Of a DNA stretch of 64,000 nucleotides, positions 10,878 through 19,571 are shown piece by piece. Each line of letters begins with the position of its first letter. The first letter of the stretch is position 1. The stretch spans positions 62,001 through 126,000 of the forward strand of contig NZ_PIPY01000002.1 in assembly GCF_003987065.1 (NCBI RefSeq), given 5' to 3'. The notes under the pieces are model-generated. The model saw only the letters and a program-made list of their open reading frames with translations. It did no database searches and was not told the DNA's origin. The DNA comes from Pseudidiomarina insulisalsae. Lineage in GTDB: Bacteria > Pseudomonadota > Gammaproteobacteria > Enterobacterales > Alteromonadaceae. Position numbers and translations under genes: made by a program.

Positions 10878-11906
10878 ATGAAAGCTTTAGCAAAACTACA
10901 TGCCGAACCAGGTATCTGGATGACCGACGCCGAGAAACCTGAGTACGGTTATAACGATATTCTGATCAAAATTAAAAAGACTGCGATTTGCGGTACCGAC
11001 GTACACATTTACAAGTGGGACGAATGGTCACAGAAAACCATTCCAGTGCCCATGGTCGTCGGCCACGAATACGTGGGTGAAGTTGCCGCCATGGGCGATG
11101 GCGTGCGCGGCTTTGAAATTGGCGATCGGGTTTCCGGTGAAGGCCATATTACCTGTGGCCATTGCCGTAACTGTCGTGCTGGCCGCCGCCATTTATGCCG
11201 TAACACTGTCGGTGTCGGCGTCAACCGCCCCGGCGCGTTCGCCGAATATCTGGTGATTCCGGCTGAGAATGCGTTCAAGCTACCTGATGATATTAGCGAC
11301 GACTTAGCCGCGATTTTTGACCCCTTTGGCAATGCGGTGCACACCGCACTGGCTTTTGATCTGGTCGGTGAAGACGTGCTGATTACCGGTGCTGGCCCGA
11401 TTGGCATTATGGCTGCCGCCGTTGCCCGTCATGTCGGTGCCCGCCACGTGGTGATTACCGACGTAAACCCTTACCGCCTTGAGCTGGCAACCAAAATGGG
11501 CGCCACCCGTGCGGTGGACGTTAGCAAAGAAAAGCTGACCGACGTCATGCAGGAGCTAGGCATGAAAGAAGGCTTCGACGTGGGTCTGGAAATGTCAGGT
11601 GTACCTTCTGCCTTCGCCCAAATGCTGGAAACCATGAATCATGGCGGCAAAATTGCCATGCTGGGTATTCCACCGCAAAGCGTCGCAATTGACTGGAACC
11701 AGGTGATCTTCAAAGGACTTACCATTAAAGGTATCTACGGACGTGAAATGTTCGAGACCTGGTACAAGATGGCCAGCCTGCTACAGTCCGGTCTTGACCT
11801 GTCCCCTATTCTGACTCACCACTTACCGGTGGATGAGTTTGAAAAAGGCTTTGAAATTATGACCTCTGGTCAATCAGGCAAAGTCGTGCTGGACTGGGAA
11901 AGCTGA
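10878..11906 (+). CDS. tdh: L-threonine 3-dehydrogenase
   Basis: Zinc-dependent medium-chain dehydrogenase oxidising L-threonine to 2-amino-3-ketobutyrate with NAD+. Catalytic zinc residues are C38, H63 and E64; the structural zinc is held by C93, C96, C99 and C107. The Rossmann motif is GAGPIG. The ATG at 10878 follows GGAGGAAG and gives the E. coli-like N terminus [17 protein letters not shown]; an in-frame TTG five codons upstream would swallow that ribosome site and is rejected. 342 aa. Its stop overlaps the glpE start by one base, so glpE and glpG may be co-transcribed. Confidence 0.97.
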   Translation: MKALAKLHAEPGIWMTDAEKPEYGYNDILIKIKKTAICGTDVHIYKWDEWSQKTIPVPMVVGHEYVGEVAAMGDGVRGFEIGDRVSGEGHITCGHCRNCRAGRRHLCRNTVGVGVNRPGAFAEYLVIPAENAFKLPDDISDDLAAIFDPFGNAVHTALAFDLVGEDVLITGAGPIGIMAAAVARHVGARHVVITDVNPYRLELATKMGATRAVDVSKEKLTDVMQELGMKEGFDVGLEMSGVPSAFAQMLETMNHGGKIAMLGIPPQSVAIDWNQVIFKGLTIKGIYGREMFETWYKMASLLQSGLDLSPILTHHLPVDEFEKGFEIMTSGQSGKVVLDWES

Positions 11907-12229
11907 TGAGTGAGTTTACCCGCATTAATATTGCTACCGCTTATGAGTTGTGGCGTAAAGGCGATACGGCATTTGCCGATATTCGCGACGCCCGCTCCTT
12001 TGCGGCCGGCCATATTCCCGGCGCGGTTCATCTTACCGACGCAACACTCAATGACTTTCTGGCTGAGCTGGAAGATGAGCAGCCGGTAGTAGTGGTCTGT
12101 TATCACGGCCATAGCAGCCAGGGTGCGGCGCAGTATCTGGCGCATCAGGGCATTGAACCCGTTAGCAGCCTCGACGGCGGTTTTACCGCCTGGGCGCATG
12201 AACATCCTGATGTGGTGGAGCGTAACTAA
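11906..12229 (+). CDS. glpE: Thiosulfate sulfurtransferase, single-domain rhodanese
   Basis: Small cytoplasmic rhodanese of 107 aa. The active-site loop is CYHGHSSQ with the sulfur-accepting Cys65, the same residue number as in E. coli GlpE. It moves sulfane sulfur from thiosulfate to cyanide, thioredoxin or other acceptors in vitro; the cell substrate is unclear. The start overlaps the tdh stop by one base (TGATG) and glpG follows after two bases, so it sits inside an apparent kbl-tdh-glpE-glpG run. Unlike in E. coli, no glpR follows. Confidence 0.93.
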   Translation: MSEFTRINIATAYELWRKGDTAFADIRDARSFAAGHIPGAVHLTDATLNDFLAELEDEQPVVVVCYHGHSSQGAAQYLAHQGIEPVSSLDGGFTAWAHEHPDVVERN

Positions 12230-12231
12230 CC

Positions 12232-13083
12232 ATGCAAAAACTACTGGCAACCCGCAATGAAGAAATGATGAAGCGCTTGCACCATTATTTACAGCAGCGC
12301 GGGGTGCCAGTCACGGTTACCGAGCATGGGAATCAGCTGGAACTATGGGTCACCCAGTCGAGCTACGTGGCTCTGGCAAAAGATCTCATCGCTGAGTTTA
12401 AGGCTGACCCCGACGGCGTCGAAGCCGAGTTACAACGCCAGGCCGCAGGCACCGACCCGACCACGGCACCACCGCCCAATGCCAGTATTGGCCGCCAGCT
12501 GTTGCAGCAGGCCGGCATCGTCACCATTGCCTTCGCGGCTCTGGTCAGTCTGGTGTTCCTGGCACTCAACACGCAACTGGCAATGGGCATGTTTGAAGCC
12601 CTGCGTATCAGTGATACCTTCACCGACTTGCCCTGGCAGCAGCCCTGGCGCTTACTGACACCGGTGCTACTACATTTTAGTCTGCTGCACTTTTTCTTTA
12701 ATGTGTTCTGGTGGTGGTATCTGGGGGGTCGCTTCGAGCGCACTTATGGCTCAAGCTATTTGCTCGTCGCCCTGGTCGTGTGCGGTGTTTTTTCAAACGT
12801 CATGCAGTTTATGGTCAGCGGCCCCTATTTCGGTGGCCTGTCCGGCGTTGTTTACGGTTTGTTTGGTATCGCTCTGGTCGTTGCCTGGCAACGCCCGGGA
12901 CATCCCTTGTTTTTACCCATGGGGCTTATCGCCTTCATGTTGGTCTGGTTGCTGCTGGGTTACACCGACCTGCTTTGGGTGAGTGTTGCCAATACCGCGC
13001 ACTCGGCCGGTCTTATTTCCGGACTATTTCTGGGTATCGCGCTACGTATTATCGAACATTATAAAAAGCTGAATAACGCATAG
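12232..13083 (+). CDS. glpG: Rhomboid intramembrane serine protease
   Basis: Integral-membrane protease cutting substrates inside the lipid bilayer. Residues 1-70 form the small cytoplasmic domain found in GlpG; about six membrane helices follow from residue 92. The catalytic dyad is Ser204 in GLSGVVYG and His257 in NTAHSAG, and the HFFFN helix (153-157) supplies the oxyanion-side residues. The 283-aa length fits. It is two bases after glpE and one base before ubiC, so all may be read from one transcript. Confidence 0.95.
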   Translation: MQKLLATRNEEMMKRLHHYLQQRGVPVTVTEHGNQLELWVTQSSYVALAKDLIAEFKADPDGVEAELQRQAAGTDPTTAPPPNASIGRQLLQQAGIVTIAFAALVSLVFLALNTQLAMGMFEALRISDTFTDLPWQQPWRLLTPVLLHFSLLHFFFNVFWWWYLGGRFERTYGSSYLLVALVVCGVFSNVMQFMVSGPYFGGLSGVVYGLFGIALVVAWQRPGHPLFLPMGLIAFMLVWLLLGYTDLLWVSVANTAHSAGLISGLFLGIALRIIEHYKKLNNA

Positions 13084-13084
13084 C

Positions 13085-13666
13085 ATGGCAAACTTTCCCT
13101 TGATCCAGTTCCCGGTCGTGCGACAGGGCGGCGAAGCGTGCTGGCACCAGCCAGCGACATCCGCCTGGTCCGAATGCGCCCGTGATTGGTTGCTTGACCC
13201 CAGCTCGCTTACCGCCAAGCTGAAAGCACGCAGCCAGAGCTTTCAGGTCCAGCTACTTGGCCAACATGAGGCGCCGCTATTAGCCGACGAGCGCCACTGG
13301 CTCGGTGCTGCGCAAAGCGGCATTGTGCGCGAAGTTATTCTTTGGTGTGACGAGCAGCCCTGGGTCTTTGCCCGTAGTGTATTTCCGTTTAGCGCGCTGG
13401 CACAGCAACGCTTACGCCTTGATGAACTTGGCGATAAACCACTCGGTGAGCATTTATTTAAACAACCGGATCTGGTGCGCAGTGAACTTGAAGTTTCCAG
13501 TTTTGCGTCCACCTCAAAGGTCGGTCAGCTGCATCAACAACTTGGCTTTGCCGCTGCTACACTTTGGGGACGCCGCAGTCGCTTTACAGCAGCCAACCAG
13601 CATGTTTTGGTTGCCGAAGTATTCATTGGGGCTTCCACACTGGCACAGGAGCAAATTCATGGCTAA
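13085..13666 (+). CDS. ubiC: Chorismate pyruvate-lyase
   Basis: Splits chorismate to 4-hydroxybenzoate and pyruvate, the entry step of ubiquinone synthesis. The call rests on length (193 aa), family-like features such as REVILWCDEQPWVFARSVFP and GRRSRF near the C terminus, and direct overlap with ubiA. UbiC is poorly conserved, yet the context is the same as in E. coli (ubiC-ubiA next to plsB and lexA). Its last eight bases overlap the ubiA start. Confidence 0.92.
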   Translation: MANFPLIQFPVVRQGGEACWHQPATSAWSECARDWLLDPSSLTAKLKARSQSFQVQLLGQHEAPLLADERHWLGAAQSGIVREVILWCDEQPWVFARSVFPFSALAQQRLRLDELGDKPLGEHLFKQPDLVRSELEVSSFASTSKVGQLHQQLGFAAATLWGRRSRFTAANQHVLVAEVFIGASTLAQEQIHG

Positions 13667-14507
13667 TCCCTATTGGCGACTCATGCGCGCCGACCGTCCC
13701 ATTGGTACCTTATTGCTCGCCTGGCCCATGCTGGCAGCCTTGATCATTGCCGGTGCCGGTGATCCGCCGTTAAAAGTGGTGGTGTTATTTTTACTCGGTG
13801 CCTTTGTCATGCGCTCGGCAGGCTGCGTGATTAATGACTTTGCCGACCGCAATATTGACGGTCATGTCAGCCGTACCCGGCAACGCCCCCTGGCGGCCGG
13901 TGAACTCAAAAGCTGGCAAGCGCTCGCCTTATTCGCCGGCTTATTGCTCATTGCCTTCCTGATTGTGCTGCAGTTCAATAAGGCAACTATTTTATTAAGC
14001 ATCGCTGCGGCAGGCGTGGCTATCTTATATCCCTTTTGCAAGCGCTTTACGCAACTGCCGCAAGTGGTGCTGGGGGTGGCTTTTAGCTTTGGTATTTTAA
14101 TGCCATTTACCGCGCTAGATCAGGGTCTGCCGTTAGTGGCATGGGTATTGTTTGCTGCCAATATTTGCTGGACCGTGGCGTACGATACCGAGTATGCCAT
14201 GGCCGATCGCGCCGATGACCTGAAAATTGGGGTGAAGTCGACTGCCATTTTATTTGGTGGCTTCGATCGACTCGCTATCGCCGTGCTGCAACTGGCGACG
14301 CTTGCGCTGCTGGTAGTATTGGGTCACTTGCTGAGCTTTGGGCTCATTTACTGGCTTGGTTTAATAGTGATTGCAGGGTTATTTATCTGGCAGCACGGGC
14401 TTATCTGGTACCGCGAACCACAACGCTGTTTCCGTGCGTTTTTACACAACAATCATGTTGGTTGGGTGCTCGCGGCAGCGGTTGCCGCGAGCTACTGGTA
14501 TCGCTAA
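13659..14507 (+). CDS. ubiA: 4-hydroxybenzoate polyprenyltransferase
   Basis: Membrane prenyltransferase attaching the polyprenyl tail to 4-hydroxybenzoate in ubiquinone synthesis. About eight hydrophobic helices. Both aspartate-rich, magnesium-diphosphate motifs are present: INDFADRNIDGH (58-69) and YDTEYAMADRADD. The frame is open more than 100 codons upstream, but the ATG at 13659 gives the family N terminus (NPYWRLMRADRPIGTLLLAWP) and a normal 282 aa. It overlaps ubiC by 8 bp and ends 3 bp before the convergent plsB stop. Quinone made here serves the respiratory chain encoded at 18-27 kb. Confidence 0.96.
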   Translation: MANPYWRLMRADRPIGTLLLAWPMLAALIIAGAGDPPLKVVVLFLLGAFVMRSAGCVINDFADRNIDGHVSRTRQRPLAAGELKSWQALALFAGLLLIAFLIVLQFNKATILLSIAAAGVAILYPFCKRFTQLPQVVLGVAFSFGILMPFTALDQGLPLVAWVLFAANICWTVAYDTEYAMADRADDLKIGVKSTAILFGGFDRLAIAVLQLATLALLVVLGHLLSFGLIYWLGLIVIAGLFIWQHGLIWYREPQRCFRAFLHNNHVGWVLAAAVAASYWYR

Positions 14508-14510
14508 GCG

Positions 14511-16958
14511 TTAATCCTCAGGATGGGTCCGGCGCTGCACCGACTGGCGGATGGTCTGTACGACCGGCGCTTCAAGCAAACGGTCAATAATGTCACTGAG
14601 CTTGCCGACGCTGGCGTGAGCGACGAAATTACCATCGCTGTTGACTTCAATGTAGTCCTCACGCTTGAGCGTCGAGATCAGCGCACTTAGTAACTTCTTA
14701 TCGAAGAATTCGGGCGCGTTCACCCCATGCATGGCACTCAGGCGCTCAGCCAATTCTACCGATGCCTGTTCCAATTGCGCCCGGCCCTGCGGTCCACCTT
14801 GTTGCAGCAGCTCGAACAAAATTGCGTACCGTTGCAAGGTTTCGCTGGCAGCGCGTGATAATAGCTGCAGTTGGAAAAACGCCTCACTCTCGCGCGTAGC
14901 ACTGCGATAGCTACCGTCCTCCAAAACTTCTACCATATCTACGCTGACCAAATGCTCAACAATGGCCTGCACCCAAAGCGCCATGCTGTCAGCTTCATGA
15001 CTGATAAAGAGTTCTTCTTTCAAGAGCGGGTGTAATTGCTCAAGCAAGCTGGCAATACGCTCTACCTTAAAGGTCGGATGCGCACAGGCATAGGCGGCCA
15101 CAATTGCCGGCACAATCATCATATGCATGATGTTGTTACGGTAATAAGTCATTGCAATCGCTGTGGTGCCGTCCAAACGAATCAGTTCGCCCATAGTGTC
15201 ACTGACGACAGTGAACTTGTCGTGTCGCTTCGCTAACTGCCATAACTCTTCGCCTGACTCCGCCGGTACATAGGCAAACTTACTGTAAGGAACCTCACGC
15301 AGCAGATGCGTATAGACATTCAGTTGCGCGACTAACTCTTCGCGTGACAAGGTATGCTGCTCAGCACTCAACAGTGCCAGAGCGGTAAGGTTCACACTGT
15401 TGAGGCCTGCCGAGTCGTTGATACGTTGCATAATCTGGTCGGCAAACAGGTTGACCGTTGGCGTCAGCCAACGCGGCCGCGCCGGCTCTTCAGCACCTAC
15501 GGTAACCGATTCACGCCAGTCCGGGGTCAGTTTGTCGAGCGTCTGGCCCACATTAATCGGCTCGCCGAAGGTTACATAACCGTGGCCAAAATTTCGTAGG
15601 TGACGCAGGCTTGAAACAACCTGCCACATTGACTCTTTTTCTTTCGACTTGCCTTTTAACTCTTTTAAGTAAGTACCCACTTCCATGACGTGCTCGTAGC
15701 CAAGGTAGACGGGTACAATTGACATAGGGCGTTGCTGGCCGCGGAGCATGCCCTGGATGGTCATCGCGATCATGCCGGTTTTTGGCTGCAGCAGACGACC
15801 GGTGCGACTGCGCCCACCTTCGGTGAAGTATTCGACCGGATAGCCTTTTTGAAATAGCCGGTCCAGGTATTCCCGGAACACCGCCGAATAGAGCTTATTC
15901 CCTTTGAAGCTGCGGCGAATGAAAAAGGCGCCGCCACGGCGGAATAATGGACCTGCCGGGAAGAAGTCGAGGTTCACACCGGCGGCAATATGCGGCGGTA
16001 CCAGACCCTCTTTATAGATGACGTAACTCAACAGCAAGTAGTCCATATGACTACGATGGCAAGGGGCATAAATAATCTCGTGCCCGGCCTGGGCCAATTC
16101 GCGAATGCGCTCACCGCCCTCGACGTGAATGCCATTGTATATACGGCTCCACATCCAGCCCATAAAGCGATCGAGCACGCGCACCAGCGTATCGCTGTAG
16201 TTCGCAGCAATCTCATCCAGATAGCCGTAAGCGCGCTTATGCGCTTTCTCGAGCGTAATTTTCTTGGCACGCGCCTCATCAGCGATTGCTTTTTGTAAGG
16301 CAGCGCTCCGCAGCAGCTCCTGGATCACCCGTTCACGGTTAGCAATCTTCGGTCCCGCGACCGCATGACGTAACCGCACAAAGTGAACCCGCGCGACCCG
16401 CGCCAATTTATGCGCGACTTTGCGTTCAGCGCCAAATTGATCGTTCATTTGCCGCAGGCTGACCGGTCGGCTACCACGCACCAGAATATTGCGCCCGGAA
16501 AACAACACCAGCCAGAACTTGCGCCAGTGACCGGGGTTGTCGAGATCAGACACCATGGTACTACCTTCGCGACGTTCCTGGCCGGGTTTGCGGCCCCAGA
16601 ACAAACCTAACGGCACCAGTTGTACGTCCAATGAGCGATCCTTTTCATGGCTTTTCAGCAGGTGCAGAAACTCATCAATGGCCGCTTCACTGGTTTGCGC
16701 CTTCGCCTGTTCCAGATACATGACACGAGCGTGGCGCTCACCATTTAACAACAGCGGCTCACTTAACTCCGGTAGACCCGCACGCTTTAATGCCCGCTCT
16801 GCTACCAGTTGATCGGTTACGGATGTCGAACGCATTACGTAAACCACGTGCTGAGGGTCACCTACCGCACTGATGGTCTCATCAAAAATTGTCTCGAATC
16901 GCGTCAGCCAGCGCACCGGCCAATATAAAATTTTAGCGACGAAGCCTCTCCAACTCAT
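14511..16958 (-). CDS. plsB: Glycerol-3-phosphate 1-O-acyltransferase
   Basis: Inner-membrane enzyme making lysophosphatidic acid from glycerol-3-phosphate and acyl-CoA or acyl-ACP, the first step of phospholipid synthesis. 815 aa, the size of the gamma-proteobacterial PlsB. The acyltransferase blocks are visible: HRSHMD (HX4D, H301-D306), then GAFFIRRSF and FTEGGRSRTGR, the glycerol-3-phosphate-binding block. It is convergent with ubiA and divergent from lexA, as in E. coli. Its substrate is produced by GpsA, encoded at 40.3 kb. Confidence 0.97.
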   Translation of the reverse strand: MSWRGFVAKILYWPVRWLTRFETIFDETISAVGDPQHVVYVMRSTSVTDQLVAERALKRAGLPELSEPLLLNGERHARVMYLEQAKAQTSEAAIDEFLHLLKSHEKDRSLDVQLVPLGLFWGRKPGQERREGSTMVSDLDNPGHWRKFWLVLFSGRNILVRGSRPVSLRQMNDQFGAERKVAHKLARVARVHFVRLRHAVAGPKIANRERVIQELLRSAALQKAIADEARAKKITLEKAHKRAYGYLDEIAANYSDTLVRVLDRFMGWMWSRIYNGIHVEGGERIRELAQAGHEIIYAPCHRSHMDYLLLSYVIYKEGLVPPHIAAGVNLDFFPAGPLFRRGGAFFIRRSFKGNKLYSAVFREYLDRLFQKGYPVEYFTEGGRSRTGRLLQPKTGMIAMTIQGMLRGQQRPMSIVPVYLGYEHVMEVGTYLKELKGKSKEKESMWQVVSSLRHLRNFGHGYVTFGEPINVGQTLDKLTPDWRESVTVGAEEPARPRWLTPTVNLFADQIMQRINDSAGLNSVNLTALALLSAEQHTLSREELVAQLNVYTHLLREVPYSKFAYVPAESGEELWQLAKRHDKFTVVSDTMGELIRLDGTTAIAMTYYRNNIMHMMIVPAIVAAYACAHPTFKVERIASLLEQLHPLLKEELFISHEADSMALWVQAIVEHLVSVDMVEVLEDGSYRSATRESEAFFQLQLLSRAASETLQRYAILFELLQQGGPQGRAQLEQASVELAERLSAMHGVNAPEFFDKKLLSALISTLKREDYIEVNSDGNFVAHASVGKLSDIIDRLLEAPVVQTIRQSVQRRTHPED

Positions 16959-17041
16959 GCAAATCCCCCGCGTATATCAGTCTGTTAAAGGATACCATTG
17001 ATTCCTCACCTTTGCTGACAGAAAAAAGTTGAACAAAAAAG

Positions 17042-17069
17042 TTGCGATCTGAAAACACCTGTATATACT
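17042..17069 (+). promoter_or_regulatory. lexA promoter
   Basis: TTGCGA (17042-17047), 16-bp spacer, TATACT (17064-17069). The -10 box lies inside the first LexA box, so bound LexA would block RNA polymerase. Confidence 0.7.
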
Positions 17070-17074
17070 CACAG
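17059..17074. promoter_or_regulatory. LexA (SOS) box 1
   Basis: CTGTATATACTCACAG matches the consensus CTGT-N8-ACAG exactly and, as I recall it, is the same as the first lexA operator of E. coli. Confidence 0.95.
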
Positions 17075-17079
17075 TATCA

Positions 17080-17095
17080 CTGTATGAATAAACAG
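17080..17095. promoter_or_regulatory. LexA (SOS) box 2
   Basis: CTGTATGAATAAACAG is a second full CTGT-N8-ACAG box, 21 bp centre to centre from box 1, two helical turns, on the same face of the DNA. It ends 8 bp before the lexA ATG. Confidence 0.93.
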
Positions 17096-17103
17096 GTACA
17101 CCG

Positions 17104-17724
17104 ATGCGACCTTTAACACCCAGACAGCAAGAGATATTGGACCTGATCAAGGACACTATTGAAGCCACAGGTATGCCACCGACCCGTGCAGAAATTGCAC
17201 AGCGTCTCGGTTTTCGCTCGCCCAACTCCGCCGAAGAGCATTTAAAGGCGCTGGCGAAAAAAGGCGTTATCGAAATGCTACCGGGCATGTCACGGGGCAT
17301 CCGTCTGATTGGTGCGAACGATGAAGAAATTCCTGAAGGACTGCCGCTGATCGGTCAGGTCGCCGCGGGTGAACCGATTCTGGCGCAGCAGCATATTGAA
17401 AGCCATTACCAGGTCGATCAAAACCTGTTTCGCCCCCATGCCGACTTTTTACTACGGGTTAATGGCATGAGTATGAAAGATATCGGTATTTTGGATGGCG
17501 ACTTGCTCGCTGTACACAAAACCCACGAAGCCCGAAATGGTCAAATTGTGGTCGCCCGGGTAGAAGACGAGGTGACGGTAAAACGTTTCGAGCGTAAAGG
17601 AAGCATGGTGCTGTTGCATCCGGAAAATGAAGAGTTTTCACCCATTCAGGTCGATCTAGCCCATCAGTACTTCACTATCGAAGGTCTGGCCGTCGGCGTG
17701 ATACGAAATGGAGCATGGTTATGA
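17104..17724 (+). CDS. lexA: SOS repressor LexA
   Basis: Repressor of the DNA-damage response that cleaves itself when RecA is activated. The N-terminal winged helix ([20 protein letters not shown] onward) is followed by the S24 peptidase domain. The cleavage bond is Ala88-Gly89 in VAAGEP; the catalytic dyad is Ser123 (NGMSM) and Lys160. 206 aa. Two LexA boxes upstream show autoregulation. It overlaps sulA, so both are induced together. Confidence 0.98.
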   Translation: MRPLTPRQQEILDLIKDTIEATGMPPTRAEIAQRLGFRSPNSAEEHLKALAKKGVIEMLPGMSRGIRLIGANDEEIPEGLPLIGQVAAGEPILAQQHIESHYQVDQNLFRPHADFLLRVNGMSMKDIGILDGDLLAVHKTHEARNGQIVVARVEDEVTVKRFERKGSMVLLHPENEEFSPIQVDLAHQYFTIEGLAVGVIRNGAWL

Positions 17725-18137
17725 GATACAACTACCCACACGCAAACCGCGAGTTCGTCGCTGATACATTCGCATGGGGCGACGAAACTACCTTATCCAG
17801 CACCGAGTTCGCGGTAATGATTCCCCGTATCCAGTCCCTGGCGTTACGCACGAAGCAATGGGTCACCGTGATCGGTGGTTCGCGTGATATTGTCCGACAA
17901 CTGGTTAATGCCGGCGTTAGCCGCTCACGTATTCGCTGGGTTGGTGGGCGCGATGCCGATCAGCGTGAATGGGCCACTGAGCAAGCTTTACTTGCCGGTA
18001 CTTCAAGCGTCGTCCTGAGCTTCCTCGATGGCCTGTCATCACCGCGTGTATCACAGCGTTTGAAAATGGCCAGTAAAGTCAGCCAGACGCACAGTTTCGT
18101 ATTTCAGTCTCTACCTTCTCAATCCCCACTCCACTAA
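17715..18137 (+). CDS. sulA: SulA-like cell division inhibitor
   Basis: A 140-aa protein with a SulA/RecA-superfamily look: the central segment [29 protein letters not shown] resembles the conserved core of SulA, which binds FtsZ and stops division during SOS. Identification is supported strongly by context: it overlaps the end of lexA and has no LexA box of its own, so it depends on the lexA promoter. Two starts are possible, ATG 17715 or ATG 17721; the latter makes the common ATGA overlap with the lexA stop. A strong terminator follows. Confidence 0.82.
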   Translation: MVMRYNYPHANREFVADTFAWGDETTLSSTEFAVMIPRIQSLALRTKQWVTVIGGSRDIVRQLVNAGVSRSRIRWVGGRDADQREWATEQALLAGTSSVVLSFLDGLSSPRVSQRLKMASKVSQTHSFVFQSLPSQSPLH

Positions 18138-18156
18138 AATTGGGAAGGTTCCCTGC

Positions 18157-18182
18157 AAGGCTGCTTCGGCAGCCTTTTTTTT
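18157..18182 (+). terminator. Rho-independent terminator of lexA-sulA
   Basis: AAGGCTGC-TTCG-GCAGCCTT with a stable UUCG tetraloop, running into eight T residues (18175-18182). Confidence 0.95.
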
Positions 18183-18435
18183 ATTCTGTCACCAAAAAAT
18201 TCTTAACTTTAGCGGTGGCTTTTTCAGCTACGCGTGGTATTTTGGAGTAGCAGCTTACTGCTAACACAATAAATAAAAATAATTATTGATACATAACAAC
18301 AAAGGGTTAGTGGGGAAAGCGATTTTTCTAACCGGAAATGCTGTTCCTTTTTCTGCTCACCTCTTTGTTCTTCAGGCACGCACTTCGGTGTACTCGCGGT
18401 AAAGTCCGCGTCGGAAGAATGAGAGGAGATGTCGC
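18183..18435 (+). promoter_or_regulatory. Leader/promoter region of the cytochrome oxidase operon
   Basis: A 253-bp gap, one of the longest in the window, upstream of coxB. It contains an AT-rich block (about 18261-18300) that probably holds the promoter, although no clear -35/-10 pair stands out. It is followed by a loose hairpin with GGTTAG and CTAACC arms (about 18306-18335), and a GC-rich structured stretch (about 18375-18415) just before GAGAGGAG. No open frame here looks like a gene. Confidence 0.4.
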
Positions 18436-19557
18436 GTGAGTATTAGACTCATCACCGCGCTAATGGCTATGCTTCCCATGGCTAGTCAGGCACGCTCGCA
18501 ATTTAACCTAACTCAGGGCGCTACTGAGATTAGTCAGCGCGTTTACGACCTGCACATGACGATTTTTTATATCGTTTGTGTGATTGGCGTTGTCGTATTC
18601 GGGGCCATGTTCTGGTCCATGATCCGACACCGCAAATCAAAAGGCCGTAAGCCCGCACAATTCCACGAAAACGTTAAAGTTGAAATTATCTGGACGGCAA
18701 TACCCTTTCTGATCCTGATCGGAATGGCTATACCGGCCACTTCAACGCTCATTGCCATGGAAGACACTTCAGAAGCTGACGTGACCGTTTTAGTCACTGG
18801 CTCACAGTGGAAATGGCATTACAAATACTTCGACAGTGATGTTGAGTTTTACAGCTTGCTGGCGACCTCGCGCGACGAGATCGACAATAAACTGGAAAAA
18901 CGAGAAAACTATCTGCTTGAAGTGGACCGTCCTTTGGTTATCCCTACCGACCGCAAGGTACGTTTCTTAGTCACCTCAGACGATGTTATCCACTCTTGGT
19001 GGGTACCTGACTTTGCCGTCAAAAAGGACGCCAACCCGGGCTTCATTAATGAAACCTGGACCCAGGTTGACGAACCAGGCATTTACCGTGGGCAGTGTGC
19101 TGAGCTTTGCGGTAAAGACCATGGTTTCATGCCGGTGGTGGTCATAGCCAAAGAACCTGCCGAGTTTGACGCCTGGTTGGCCGAACAGGAAGAAATTGCC
19201 CGCCAGGAAAAAGAAGAAGAACAACGCCTGTTGGCCATGTCGATGGACATGGACGAACTGATGGAAGTTGGCGAGCGCGTTTATCTGGGAAGTTGCGCAG
19301 CCTGCCACCAAGCCAACGGTGAAGGTATTCCCGGCGTATTCCCGGCATTGAAAGGCTCCGAAATGGCGCTTAACGACATGCAGGGGCACATCGATATTGT
19401 CGTCAATGGTAAATCCGGCACCTCGATGCAAGCCTTTGGAAATCAACTCAGCCTGAAAGAACTTGCTGCCGTTATTACCTACGAGCGTAATGCCTGGGGT
19501 AACAATACCGGCGAAACCGTGCAAGCGGCTGATGTTAACGCGTACATGAACGAATAA
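18436..19557 (+). CDS. coxB: Cytochrome c oxidase subunit II with fused cytochrome c domain (caa3 type)
   Basis: Electron entry subunit of a haem-copper oxidase. An N-terminal signal-like segment and two membrane helices (about 43-62 and 84-105) precede the periplasmic cupredoxin domain. The CuA ligands are all present: H186, C221, E223, C225, H229, M232. After an acidic linker (~250-275) comes a C-terminal class I cytochrome c with CAACH (287-291) and the likely axial Met331. The fusion marks a caa3-type enzyme. The start is GTG after GAGGAG; the nearby ATG at 18429 runs into a stop. First gene of coxB-coxA-cox11-coxC. Confidence 0.96.
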   Translation: MSIRLITALMAMLPMASQARSQFNLTQGATEISQRVYDLHMTIFYIVCVIGVVVFGAMFWSMIRHRKSKGRKPAQFHENVKVEIIWTAIPFLILIGMAIPATSTLIAMEDTSEADVTVLVTGSQWKWHYKYFDSDVEFYSLLATSRDEIDNKLEKRENYLLEVDRPLVIPTDRKVRFLVTSDDVIHSWWVPDFAVKKDANPGFINETWTQVDEPGIYRGQCAELCGKDHGFMPVVVIAKEPAEFDAWLAEQEEIARQEKEEEQRLLAMSMDMDELMEVGERVYLGSCAACHQANGEGIPGVFPALKGSEMALNDMQGHIDIVVNGKSGTSMQAFGNQLSLKELAAVITYERNAWGNNTGETVQAADVNAYMNE

Positions 19558-19571
19558 GGGGAGACCTGACT

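Noticed and set aside
13305-13658. Upstream extension of the ubiA reading frame
   Set aside because: It overlaps ubiC for 350 bp and lacks similarity to UbiA; the ATG at 13659 gives the correct N terminus.
18976-19524. Open frame of 182 codons antisense to coxB
   Set aside because: Shadow of coxB with His/Phe-rich composition typical of reversed coding sequence.
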